Shown here: positions 1-8,442 of the stretch, piece by piece
Layout of the letters: each line of letters begins with the position of its first letter
How positions within the stretch are numbered: position 1 is the first letter of the stretch
Assembly (NCBI GenBank): GCA_025934595.1
Contig: JAICXU010000048.1
Coordinates: 1 to 10,455, forward strand
DNA from: Polyangiaceae bacterium
Lineage (GTDB): Bacteria > Myxococcota_A > Polyangia > Polyangiales > Polyangiaceae
Direction: 5' to 3'
DNA length: 10,455 nucleotides
Made by a program: the position numbers and the translations under genes
Notes under the pieces: generated by a model
Told to the model about the DNA's origin: nothing
Seen by the model: the letters and a program-made list of their open reading frames with translations, nothing else
Database searches by the model: none

Positions 1-77
1 GAGAAAACGAGCGCACAAGCGAGCGCGAGCCTGACGAGCCAGCCGAAAGCGCGGCCGGATTTGCGTGTAGAATGCAT
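1..77 (-). CDS. N-terminus of a probable exported protein (truncated by window edge)
   Basis: Reading on the minus strand from the ATG at 77 gives 25 codons without a stop up to the window edge. The peptide begins MHSTRKSGR and continues into a hydrophobic stretch (WLVRLALACALVF), the layout of a signal peptide or N-terminal membrane anchor: basic n-region at residues 5-9, hydrophobic core at about 12-25. It starts 11 bp after the kinase stop, on the same strand, so it could be the next gene of one transcript. About two thirds of third positions are G/C, as in neighbouring genes. The ribosome binding site is poor: only GAG followed by a run of seven T. The product cannot be named because the mature part lies outside the window. 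The plus-strand reading of the same bases looks less protein-like. Confidence 0.42.
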   Translation of the reverse strand, partial: MHSTRKSGRAFGWLVRLALACALVF

Positions 78-88
78 AAAAAAAGATC

Positions 89-1246
89 TCATTTCGTCGG
101 GAAAAGTTGCCTATTTTGCCACGCGGGGAGCTCGCGCAGATCGGCCCAGACTTCTTTTGCGGACGTGTAGCGATACGCGTCGCGACGGCGGAGCATCTTC
201 GCGATGAGACCGCCGAGCGGCGTTCCGATCGCCTCGGCGCGCTTGCGCGGCTCGCCGTCACTCACGACGCGCACGAGCTCTTGATAGGGAATGCCCGGCG
301 CGATCGCAGGCTCGCCGGTCACCATCCAATAGAGGAGGAGGCCGACTTGATAGAGATCGCTCTGCTTGCTCGTGTAGCCGCTCGAGACGACCTCGGGCGC
401 CATGATTTTGTGGTGCACCACGTTCGGGCGAATCGCGGGAGCGCCCGCGAGATTGTGGCTGATGCCGAAGTCGGAGATTTTGACGACGGGACGATCGCTC
501 GAATGCGTGACGAGCACGTTCCCGGGATGAAGGTCGTCGTGCACGATGTCGTTGTCGTGCAGGAACTGCACGGCGGCGAGGAGCTGGCGTACGAGCTCGA
601 TGGCGAGGCCCTCTTGCATCGGCGTGCCGAGCATCGGCGTGAGCGGATGGTCGCAGCGTTCGAGAGCCAAATAGAAGAGGTTTCCTTGCTCGAACGCGTC
701 GTGAATGTAGACGACGTTCGGATGCCGGAGGCTCATGAGCCGCTGCACCTCGCGCGCCCACTCCGCATAGACCTCTGCGTAGGGACGATTCGCCGGGCGG
801 ATCATTTTGACTGCATAGGTCTGATCGAACGGACCCACCGCTTCGTACACGGCGCCGAACTCGCCCGTGCCGAGCACTTGGCGAACGGTGTAGTGCCCGC
901 GCTTCGACGTGAGGATCGCGCCGACCTTCGGATATTGCACGGTGATGCGCGGACCGGATCCCGGCGCCGGCATACTCGCGTTCGGCGACGTGGGCGGACG
1001 CTGCAATTGAATGGTGCCGGTGAGGGCACCGGCAGGACGCCCGTCCAGAGTAGGCGGTCGCGAGATCTGCATCGCCGGCATCGTGTGCGTCGTCGTCCCG
1101 GGTTGCGAAGCGTGGCGCGGCGGCGGCGCCGGCGGAAGCTGCGGCGACGACGACGGCTGCTGCGGGATCACACTTGGTTGCTGCGAGTACGGCGCCGGTC
1201 TCGATTGCGCCGGCATCTCGCCGGTATCTTCGAGCGGCGGCGGCAT
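89..1246 (-). CDS. Hanks-type serine/threonine protein kinase with Pro/Gln-rich N-terminal tail, non-RD
   Basis: A eukaryotic-like kinase that should transfer ATP phosphate to Ser/Thr of unknown targets. It is probably cytoplasmic, since no membrane segment is seen. Numbered from the ATG at 1246 (385 residues), residues 1-105 are a low-complexity Pro/Gln/Ser tail and the kinase domain spans about 118-372. Visible motifs are the glycine loop GTGEFG (126-131), the ATP-anchoring Lys147 in YAVK, the helix-C Glu166, the catalytic loop HDDLHPGN (236-243), DFG (259-261) and APE (283-285). The catalytic Asp238 and Asn243 are kept. The usual Arg before the Asp is Asp237 (a non-RD kinase) and the loop Lys is His240. 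There is no PASTA or other sensor domain, unlike PknB-type kinases. The start is uncertain: a TTG at 1297 gives 402 residues, but a -10-like box lies inside those codons (1275-1280), so the GTG at 1267 or the ATG at 1246 is more likely. Transcribed divergently from the glucosidase. Confidence 0.93.
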   Translation of the reverse strand: MPPPLEDTGEMPAQSRPAPYSQQPSVIPQQPSSSPQLPPAPPPRHASQPGTTTHTMPAMQISRPPTLDGRPAGALTGTIQLQRPPTSPNASMPAPGSGPRITVQYPKVGAILTSKRGHYTVRQVLGTGEFGAVYEAVGPFDQTYAVKMIRPANRPYAEVYAEWAREVQRLMSLRHPNVVYIHDAFEQGNLFYLALERCDHPLTPMLGTPMQEGLAIELVRQLLAAVQFLHDNDIVHDDLHPGNVLVTHSSDRPVVKISDFGISHNLAGAPAIRPNVVHHKIMAPEVVSSGYTSKQSDLYQVGLLLYWMVTGEPAIAPGIPYQELVRVVSDGEPRKRAEAIGTPLGGLIAKMLRRRDAYRYTSAKEVWADLRELPAWQNRQLFPTK

Positions 1247-1274
1247 CGTTCCGGTCTTCGAGGGCACGACCGCG

Positions 1275-1280
1275 ATTCTA
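1275..1280 (-). promoter_or_regulatory. Candidate -10 box of the kinase gene
   Basis: On the minus strand the sequence reads GCTAGAATCGCGGTCGTG. TAGAAT matches the sigma70 -10 consensus at five of six positions. A start point about seven bases downstream falls on or next to the GTG at 1267, giving a leaderless mRNA, or a roughly 20-base leader for the ATG at 1246. No convincing -35 element is seen at 16-18 bp. Confidence 0.4.
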
Positions 1281-1304
1281 GCATCGCGGCGGCGCAAGCG
1301 GTTC

Positions 1305-1310
1305 TATAGG
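1305..1310 (+). promoter_or_regulatory. Candidate -10 box / leader of the glucosidase gene
   Basis: TATAGG lies 11 bp before the ATG at 1322 and is a fair -10 box. The AGGA at 1308-1311 could instead serve as a loose Shine-Dalgarno site 10 bp from the ATG. If it is a promoter, the leader is only about 5 bases. It stands back to back with the kinase box at 1275-1280, so the 75-bp gap would hold two divergent promoters. No clear -35 is visible. Confidence 0.3.
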
Positions 1311-1321
1311 ATGCGGGCTCG

Positions 1322-4027
<2,706 letters not shown>

Positions 4028-4034
4028 CGCTTCG

Positions 4035-4415
4035 CTAAAGCAAAAAAACCAGAGCCTTCGCGCGGGACGCGGCAACGAGGCGTCGAATGTCGACGGGATC
4101 GGAAGTGAGGATGTTCGAGTCGGTGCGAGTCGCGAGCTCGACGACGATGGCATCGATGACGTCGCTCGTCTTCGATTTCGCCAGAATTTCGCCGGCTCGA
4201 TGAGCGCCCGCTTCGTCGAGCGAAACGACCTCGCAACCGCGTAAGAAGCGACGAAGCTGCACTTGCCGCGAGCTACGGCTCGCTTGCGCGACGACCTCGC
4301 TCGGCACGAGCGGCAGCAGCCCCTTTTCGAGGCGAGCGCGATGCATCAGCCAGCAACTCGGATCATTTTTGTCGGCCGCGATGAGAACGCCGGCGTCGTA
4401 AACGATCCCCATCAT
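4035..4415 (-). CDS. PIN-domain toxin (VapC-like ribonuclease) of a type II toxin-antitoxin pair
   Basis: A 126-residue PIN-domain protein, the usual length for VapC toxins, which act as metal-dependent endoribonucleases against tRNA or rRNA when freed from their antitoxin. The acidic quartet is visible: Asp7 (VYDAGVLIAAD), Glu40 (PSEVVAQ), Asp88 with Asp85 (SDVIDAIV) and Asp106 (ILTSDPVDI). All are in place, so it looks active. The ATG at 4415 overlaps the TGA of the antitoxin by 4 bp, the classic translational coupling of such operons; a second ATG follows at once at 4412. The specific RNA target cannot be read from sequence. The symbol vapC is withheld because the name covers a very broad family. 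The gene ends convergently with the glucosidase. Confidence 0.88.
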   Translation of the reverse strand: MMGIVYDAGVLIAADKNDPSCWLMHRARLEKGLLPLVPSEVVAQASRSSRQVQLRRFLRGCEVVSLDEAGAHRAGEILAKSKTSDVIDAIVVELATRTDSNILTSDPVDIRRLVAASRAKALVFLL

Positions 4416-4663
4416 CGACGAACGGGGCGCCGGCGCTTCTTCCTCGGGCTAGCCTGCTCTTCGACTCGCTGTCGCGCGGCGCGAAGCTCCGCTTCCGAGA
4501 ATTCGCCGTGATCCTCTTCCCATTCCCGAACGGCGAGCAGCCCGTCTCGCAAAGCGAGGCTTCGTCGGGCGGCATTCGTCATCCATGCCGACACGCTCTG
4601 CCCTTGTAGGCGCGCGGCTCGGAGGACCCGATCGTGGACCTCGCTGTCCATCGAAATGGCCAT
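4412..4663 (-). CDS. Ribbon-helix-helix (CopG-like) antitoxin, partner of the PIN toxin
   Basis: An 83-residue protein from the ATG at 4663. Residues 1-35 (MAISMDSEVHDRVLRAARL..., then SVSAWMTNAARRSL) have the ribbon-helix-helix pattern: a short DNA-contacting beta strand then two helices around a turn. The tail contains REWEEDHGEFSEAELRAARQ, typical of antitoxins that wrap their PIN partner, and ends in a basic stretch (KKRRRPVRR). It should neutralise the toxin and repress its own operon. The start is not certain. In-frame GTG (4690) and TTG (4696) lie upstream, and the GTG would sit almost at the predicted transcription start (leaderless). The ATG is preferred because it begins exactly at the RHH strand and has a GAGGA upstream, though at a long 15-base spacing. 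Confidence 0.85.
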   Translation of the reverse strand: MAISMDSEVHDRVLRAARLQGQSVSAWMTNAARRSLALRDGLLAVREWEEDHGEFSEAELRAARQRVEEQASPRKKRRRPVRR

Positions 4664-4696
4664 TTTGACGGCGGGCGATCCTCGGGGCACGTCCAA

Positions 4697-4712
4697 ACCA
4701 TACTACTACGGT
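4697..4712. promoter_or_regulatory. Palindromic operator and -10 box of the toxin-antitoxin operon
   Basis: ACCATACTACTACGGT is an imperfect inverted repeat: six of eight base pairs match about its centre, with ACC/GGT ends and repeated TA steps inside. On the minus strand it contains TAGTAT (4705 to 4700), a good -10 box, placing transcription start near 4693 just before the antitoxin starts. A palindrome over the -10 is what an autoregulating RHH antitoxin would bind. No clear -35 was found. The regulatory role is inferred. Confidence 0.5.
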
Positions 4713-4742
4713 AGGAGGATTGCCACCCGCGCATTCATCGAC

Positions 4743-4785
4743 AAAAAGTCGACGAGCGCTGCAGCTGGAGGGGCTGCAAGCGCTC
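4743..4785 (-). terminator. Intrinsic terminator after the VWA lipoprotein gene
   Basis: Left arm 4754-4765 (GAGCGCTGCAGC) and right arm 4773-4785 (GCTGCAAGCGCTC) form a 12-bp GC-rich stem with one bulged A and a 7-base loop. Read on the minus strand, the stem is followed after GTCGAC by TTTTT (4747 to 4743). It lies 30-70 bp past the stop of the VWA gene and just upstream of the toxin-antitoxin promoter, so it would insulate the two. The 6-base gap before the T run is slightly longer than ideal. Confidence 0.62.
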
Positions 4786-4814
4786 ATCGGAGGATGCGGA
4801 TCGAGGCGTCGGAA

Positions 4815-6263
4815 TCAGTAGCCCATGCCGGCCATGCCGCCTTGATTGAGCTTCAACGCTTGCGAGCGTTGGACCGGCGCGGGAGCGGCGGCGGCGGCGT
4901 TCGTCGCTTTGCGGGCCGCGGCGACCGTGTGCGCTTGCGCGGTGAGCTCCTCTTTCGCCTTCTTGTCCGTGGTCGCTGCCGCACGTTTCTCGAGCTTCGT
5001 TTCGGCTTGCGCGAGCGAGTCGTCGGCGGCGTGGAAGTTGCCGGTGTTCACCGCCTGCGCGGCTTGCATCTCGAGCTTCGACGCTTCTTGCACGGCCATG
5101 ATCGATTGCGTCTTCGCGTTCGCGCGGTTCGCGACCACGTTCGGATCGTTCGTCCAGCTCACCTTCGCCACCGTCTCTTGAATGCGCTCGAGATCGCCCT
5201 CGTTCGGATCCTTGAAGTGGAGGCGAACGCTCGCGATCGGTTTCTGCACGGCGCCGTCCGCGTTGGCGTCGCGCTCCGCCGATTGCACGCGAAGACGAAC
5301 GAGCGCTTCACGATGTTGGCCGCCGAAGAGCGCGCCGAGCGGAATCTTCATCGAGCCGTCGCTGCCCATGTCGCCGCGGATGCCGTCGGCGCTGATCAAT
5401 TGGACGCCGGGAGCGGGAACGACCTCGACGAACGCGTCGCTCGCGACCGTCGATTGCAAGAGATCGAGCTCGTGTTTCAACATCGACGCCATCTCTTCGG
5501 GCTGATCGATGTGATAGAGGCGACCGCTCGAGCGAACGGCGAGCGCGTTGAGCGTTTGCTCGGAGTAATCGTTGCCGACGCCGAGCGAGGTGACCTGCGC
5601 ATGAAAGCGAACCCCGCGCTCGGCGAGCTGACCGAGCTCCGCGGGCGAAGAGGGGCCGACGTTCGCTTGACCGTCCGAGATGACGACGACGCGACGAACC
5701 GAGTGCGTCTCCGGTGCACGCGCCACGTGCGACTCACCGAGCGCGAGGCCGTCGAACATGTTCGTCGAGCCGCCGGTGCCGAGCTCCGAGACGATGCTCT
5801 CGATGCGCGCGCGCGACTCGGCGTCGATGACCGTGGGCTGCACGACCGGCTTCGCTTCGTCGTCGAAGCGATCGATCGACACGATGTCGCCGTCTTTCAA
5901 ATTGGCGATGAGCGTCTTCGCAGCCGCGCGCGCATTTTCGATCTTCGCGCCTTGCATCGATCCGGACGTGTCGATGACGAGCGCCAAGTCGACCGGCACG
6001 TGCTCGCGTTGCGGCGCGGCTTCCGGCGCGTCGACCCACACGCCGAGCGTGGTCTCTTCGTCTCCGACGAGGAGCGCATCGCTCTCTGCTCCCGCGCCGA
6101 TCCATTCTTTGTTCGCCGTCGCGGCATCCGTGCCGGCGACCGCGACGGGCGAGGCGCCCGTTTGCGATGCCGCGGTGTTCGAGCCATGCGCTCCGCCGTG
6201 CGCGCCGCATCCCACGATCATCGCTCCGAGTACGCCCACAAAAACCACATGCCCGTATCGCAT
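4815..6263 (-). CDS. von Willebrand factor A domain lipoprotein
   Basis: A predicted surface or periplasmic lipoprotein of 482 residues. The signal peptide MRYGHVVFVGVLGAMIVGC ends in a lipobox (IVGC, Cys19), followed by a Gly/Ala/Ser-rich linker to about residue 55. The VWA domain spans about 90-270 with a complete MIDAS metal site: DTSGS (Asp98, Ser100, Ser102), a Thr in GGSTN (Thr167) and ISDG (Asp197). It is therefore likely to bind Mg and a protein ligand. A beta-rich region follows, then an Ala/Lys/Glu helical segment (about 370-465) that may be coiled coil. Overall it resembles YfbK-like VWA proteins. The open frame runs 59 codons further upstream (to 6440), but the ATG at 6263 has AAGGAG at 6271-6276 with ideal 7-bp spacing and starts the signal peptide. 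Ligand unknown. Transcribed divergently from the membrane protein at 6414. Confidence 0.9.
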   Translation of the reverse strand: MRYGHVVFVGVLGAMIVGCGAHGGAHGSNTAASQTGASPVAVAGTDAATANKEWIGAGAESDALLVGDEETTLGVWVDAPEAAPQREHVPVDLALVIDTSGSMQGAKIENARAAAKTLIANLKDGDIVSIDRFDDEAKPVVQPTVIDAESRARIESIVSELGTGGSTNMFDGLALGESHVARAPETHSVRRVVVISDGQANVGPSSPAELGQLAERGVRFHAQVTSLGVGNDYSEQTLNALAVRSSGRLYHIDQPEEMASMLKHELDLLQSTVASDAFVEVVPAPGVQLISADGIRGDMGSDGSMKIPLGALFGGQHREALVRLRVQSAERDANADGAVQKPIASVRLHFKDPNEGDLERIQETVAKVSWTNDPNVVANRANAKTQSIMAVQEASKLEMQAAQAVNTGNFHAADDSLAQAETKLEKRAAATTDKKAKEELTAQAHTVAAARKATNAAAAAPAPVQRSQALKLNQGGMAGMGY

Positions 6264-6284
6264 CGCCAGTCTCCTTGCCTTTCG

Positions 6285-6298
6285 GTTCAGAATTGAAC
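6285..6298. repeat. Short inverted repeat upstream of the VWA gene
   Basis: GTTCAGAATTGAAC has perfect 5-bp arms (GTTCA/TGAAC) around a 4-base centre, 21 bp before the VWA start codon and just upstream of its Shine-Dalgarno site. It could be an operator or a chance palindrome; nothing else in the gap decides this. Confidence 0.25.
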
Positions 6299-6373
6299 GG
6301 GCGACGGGAACAAAAGATCTTCGAAGGACATTTTTCACGAAATTCAGGGGAATCTGGGCCGAATCGCGACCGG

Positions 6374-6401
6374 TTGTTTGCCGCGCGCGGTCGGCTAGAT
6401 T
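6374..6401 (+). promoter_or_regulatory. Candidate sigma70 promoter of the membrane protein gene
   Basis: TTGTTT (6374-6379), a 16-bp spacer and TAGATT (6396-6401) give a plausible promoter with transcription starting near 6408, about 6 bases before the ATG at 6414. No Shine-Dalgarno sequence is present, which agrees with a very short leader. Confidence 0.42.
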
Positions 6402-6413
6402 GAAACGACGCGA

Positions 6414-7484
6414 ATGGAGGCGGGGACCTTTCACGCTCACGCGCGCGTCATCGGCGCCGGCGTCGAACCTCGGGAGTCCTCCATCCGTGCGGACGCACGC
6501 GGTCTCGTGATCGATCGCGAAGAAATTCCGCGGCGCAAGATCATCGGCGCGGTCACCGAGCTCCTTGGCGCGGACGAAGCGTGTCGCGTGACGATCGTCA
6601 TCCGCAAAAGTTGGATGTTCTTCTCGTCCATATCCATCGAGGTTTCGGATCGCGAGGCAGGGCTACAGCTCGCGCAGGCTCTCGGACTCGGTTCGGATCA
6701 AGGTGCGCTCAGCGTCGCGCTCAATCATCAAACCACCAAGGTCGACGTGATTCTCCTAGTCGCCGGTATCCTGGTCGGCATGATCGGGGTTCCGGCTCTC
6801 GTGGCGATTTCGTGGCCGAGGGCGGCGATGGGAGTCGGATCGCTTCTTGTCGGTGCTAGTCTTCCTTTGGCTTTCGTCGCGTTCGAGCTTCTCTTTCGGA
6901 CCCGTGTCACCGTCGGTCTCGAGGGTGTCTCGCGGGAGACATGGCGAACGCGCGAGCACATTTCGTTCGACGCTGTCGAGGAGGTGACGCGAACGGTCTT
7001 GGGCGCTTCGCTTCACCTCAAGAACGGCAAGGTGATCCACCTCTTCAACTACGTGTCGAGAAACCAGAACGAAACCGTCGGCGAGCTTCTCTATCGGCGC
7101 ATCTGGCAAGGTCACTTCGCGCATTCCGAGCTGTGCAAGAAGCGATCGACGATCGACGACGTGCATGTTCTCGGCGCGCGCTCCTGGGTTCGAACGTTGC
7201 GCGAAGATCCAGACGAACGAGCAACGAGCTACCGCGCTGCGGCGCGAACGCTTCCGCAGCTCGAGGACGCCGTCTTCGATGCAACCCAGCCCTTACAAGT
7301 TCGCGTTGCGGCCGCGATCGCATTGCGTGCGAAGGAAGGCACGAGCGCAGAGAAGCGCATACGTGCAGCGGCCTCTGCGTCCGCGTCGCCGAAGCTCCGT
7401 GTCCTCTTCGAGAGAATCGCAGAAGAAGCAACGGACGAAGAGCTCGCGCGGCATATCGAGGAGCTCACGGTAGATCCGATCTAG
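6414..7484 (+). CDS. Unrecognised two-helix membrane protein with possible PH-like units and helical tail
   Basis: A 356-residue protein I do not recognise as a named family. Residues 110-133 and 137-161 are two adjacent hydrophobic helices forming a membrane hairpin. Before it, residues about 22-92 read as a beta-rich unit (RADARGLVIDREEIPRRKIIG, then alternating strands) ending in a helix. After it, residues about 163-230 show a similar order: VTVGLEGVSRE, FDAVEEVTRT, ASLHLKNGKVIHL, then a helix. Both resemble bacterial PH-like folds by pattern only. From about 268 to 352 the protein is all helical and Ala-rich, possibly HEAT-like. No signal peptide, lipobox or catalytic motif is seen. The ATG at 6414 is the first start after the candidate promoter and lacks a Shine-Dalgarno site. 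Function unknown; membrane scaffold or regulator is the most that can be guessed. The gene is well supported by its promoter, codon use and intact frame. Confidence 0.82.
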   Translation: MEAGTFHAHARVIGAGVEPRESSIRADARGLVIDREEIPRRKIIGAVTELLGADEACRVTIVIRKSWMFFSSISIEVSDREAGLQLAQALGLGSDQGALSVALNHQTTKVDVILLVAGILVGMIGVPALVAISWPRAAMGVGSLLVGASLPLAFVAFELLFRTRVTVGLEGVSRETWRTREHISFDAVEEVTRTVLGASLHLKNGKVIHLFNYVSRNQNETVGELLYRRIWQGHFAHSELCKKRSTIDDVHVLGARSWVRTLREDPDERATSYRAAARTLPQLEDAVFDATQPLQVRVAAAIALRAKEGTSAEKRIRAAASASASPKLRVLFERIAEEATDEELARHIEELTVDPI

Positions 7485-7506
7485 CGCGCGCTTGTCGAGC
7501 CGCGAG

Positions 7507-7584
7507 ATGGAACGAAGCGTGACGCGTAAGCGCGAAATCGGCGTTGCGATCGGCGCCGGCGTCGCTTCGCTCTTGATTTGCTAG
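7507..7584 (+). CDS. Possible 25-residue membrane micropeptide
   Basis: ATG at 7507 to TAG at 7582-7584 encodes MERSVTRKREIGVAIGAG followed by VASLLIC: a basic N-terminus followed by a short Gly/Ala/Ile hydrophobic segment, the layout of a single-pass micropeptide. About 18 of 25 third positions are G/C. The site before the ATG is weak (GAG directly adjacent). Its stop codon lies inside the -10 box of the next gene. A chance reading frame in a 109-bp gap cannot be excluded. Confidence 0.2.
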   Translation: MERSVTRKREIGVAIGAGVASLLIC

Positions 7585-7587
7585 AGT
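7582..7587 (+). promoter_or_regulatory. Candidate -10 box of the Cys-rich lipoprotein gene
   Basis: TTTGCTAGAGTGCAGCGATG places TAGAGT six bases before the ATG at 7594. A start point about seven bases past the box falls on the A of the ATG, so the mRNA would be leaderless. No Shine-Dalgarno site is present, in agreement. The -35 region is not convincing. Confidence 0.4.
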
Positions 7588-7593
7588 GCAGCG

Positions 7594-7794
7594 ATGCGCG
7601 TTTGGATTCTCCTCCTGTCGCTCAGCCTCCTCGCTTGCCCGCCGGCTTCCGACAAGAGCAGCGCTCCGACGAAAGCCGCGGCGTGCGCGAAGGTCGGCGA
7701 CAGCTGCGAGTTCTCTCCCGGCAAGCTCGGTAGCTGCGTGCACCGTGACGATTGCACGATCGAGCCGTGTCTCGTTTGCCAATCGCAACACTGA
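7594..7794 (+). CDS. Small Cys-rich lipoprotein
   Basis: A 66-residue lipoprotein. The signal peptide MRVWILLLSLSLLAC has a textbook lipobox (LLAC, Cys15). The mature part starts CPPASDKSSAP as a short flexible linker and then carries six further cysteines (31, 38, 48, 54, 59, 62) in about 32 residues, enough for three disulfides. The core reads KVGDSCEF, SPGKLGSC, HRDDC, IEPCLVC. The fold suggests a compact disulfide-stabilised surface module; no function can be assigned. A longer overlapping reading frame from 7586 crosses this gene in another frame and is not real here, because the lipoprotein has a clear signal peptide and a -10 box right at its start. The next gene begins 124 bp downstream with its own promoter. 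Confidence 0.8.
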   Translation: MRVWILLLSLSLLACPPASDKSSAPTKAAACAKVGDSCEFSPGKLGSCVHRDDCTIEPCLVCQSQH

Positions 7795-7861
7795 TGACGA
7801 GGCGCCGAGCTTCATTTCGCGACCCAGCGCGCCGGGCCACGACGAAGCCGGCGTTTCGCTG

Positions 7862-7890
7862 TTGACCGATTCGGCCGGGGTCGCGATGCT
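7862..7890 (+). promoter_or_regulatory. Candidate sigma70 promoter of the zinc-ribbon gene
   Basis: TTGACC (7862-7867, five of six to consensus), a 17-bp spacer and GATGCT (7885-7890, weak) would start transcription near 7897, leaving a 22-base leader that contains AGGAGG. It probably also serves the DAHP synthase homologue 17 bp behind the zinc-ribbon gene. Confidence 0.4.
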
Positions 7891-7918
7891 GGCTCTTCAC
7901 CAAACGAGGAGGCGGGGC

Positions 7919-8425
7919 ATGTCAGGAGCTCGAGGCGTCAAAAGCGTGAACATGGACAACAAGGTGCTCGAATGCCCTCGTGACCACACGACGATGGACG
8001 AGGTCACGGTCGGCGACGCCCACCTCGACTTGTGCGGAAAGTGCGGCGGTCAATTCTTCGACACGGGCGAAATGTTCGCGGCGTTCGGCGTCAAAGCCGA
8101 TCCCTCGTACTGGGATCGCGACGAGACCGGCGGCGGCGTCAAAGAAGGCAACATCGGCTGCCCGCGCTGTCGCAAGCACATGCTCCTCCAAGACGTGAAA
8201 TACGACGGCACGCACGTCGAGATCGATCGCTGCGGTCATTGCGGCGGCGTCTGGCTCGACAAGGGCGAGGTCGAATCGCTGATGACGATCGGCGAGAAGA
8301 TCAAACCTCTTCTCGACAAGCAAAAGGCAGACGCGCAAGCCGAGCTCGACAAAATGGGCGAGGTCGATTTCGGTGGCGCCGGCCTCATCGCGCGCTTCCT
8401 CGGGCTCTTCTCGAAGAAGAAGTAG
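7919..8425 (+). CDS. Double zf-TFIIB zinc-ribbon protein
   Basis: A 168-residue protein with two copies of the zf-TFIIB-like zinc ribbon. Copy 1: CPRDH (Cys19, His22) and CGKCGG (Cys39, Cys42), then FFDTGE. Copy 2: CPRC (Cys81, Cys84) and CGHCGG (Cys105, Cys108), then VWLDKGE. The first copy therefore has a CxxH knuckle where the second has CxxC. Each should hold one zinc. The C-terminus (about 152-168, LIARFLGLFSKKK) is a short hydrophobic helix with a basic end that might touch a membrane or partner. Proteins of this type are widespread and uncharacterised. The ATG at 7919 is chosen because AGGAGG (7907-7912) lies 6 bp before it; an internal ATG at 7952 lacks such a site. The frame is open further upstream, but that part overlaps the lipoprotein gene. 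Probably co-transcribed with the DAHP synthase homologue downstream. Confidence 0.9.
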   Translation: MSGARGVKSVNMDNKVLECPRDHTTMDEVTVGDAHLDLCGKCGGQFFDTGEMFAAFGVKADPSYWDRDETGGGVKEGNIGCPRCRKHMLLQDVKYDGTHVEIDRCGHCGGVWLDKGEVESLMTIGEKIKPLLDKQKADAQAELDKMGEVDFGGAGLIARFLGLFSKKK

Positions 8426-8442
8426 CCGAGCCCGCGCGCAAC

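Noticed and set aside
68..73. TAGAAT on the plus strand as a promoter
   Set aside because: It would point into the antisense of the kinase, has no -35 match and no plus-strand gene follows.
78..88. T7 run after the kinase stop (minus strand) as a terminator
   Set aside because: No GC-rich hairpin precedes it, and a plausible gene begins directly after it.
107..1309. 400-codon open frame on the plus strand opposite the kinase
   Set aside because: Arg/His-rich translation without domains, lying antisense to a gene with complete kinase motifs; a GC-rich shadow.
4029..4041. GCTT/AAGC hairpin between the convergent glucosidase and toxin genes
   Set aside because: Only a 4-bp stem; the T run lies on the wrong side for minus-strand reading, and plus-strand reading is followed by A, not T.
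4656..6296. 546-codon plus-strand frame opposite the VWA gene
   Set aside because: Low-complexity Arg/Leu/Asp translation; the opposite strand carries a signal peptide, MIDAS motif and strong ribosome binding site.
7586..8425. 279-codon frame joining the lipoprotein region to the zinc-ribbon protein
   Set aside because: Its first 111 codons overlap the lipoprotein in another frame and have no motif; AGGAGG before 7919 marks the true start.
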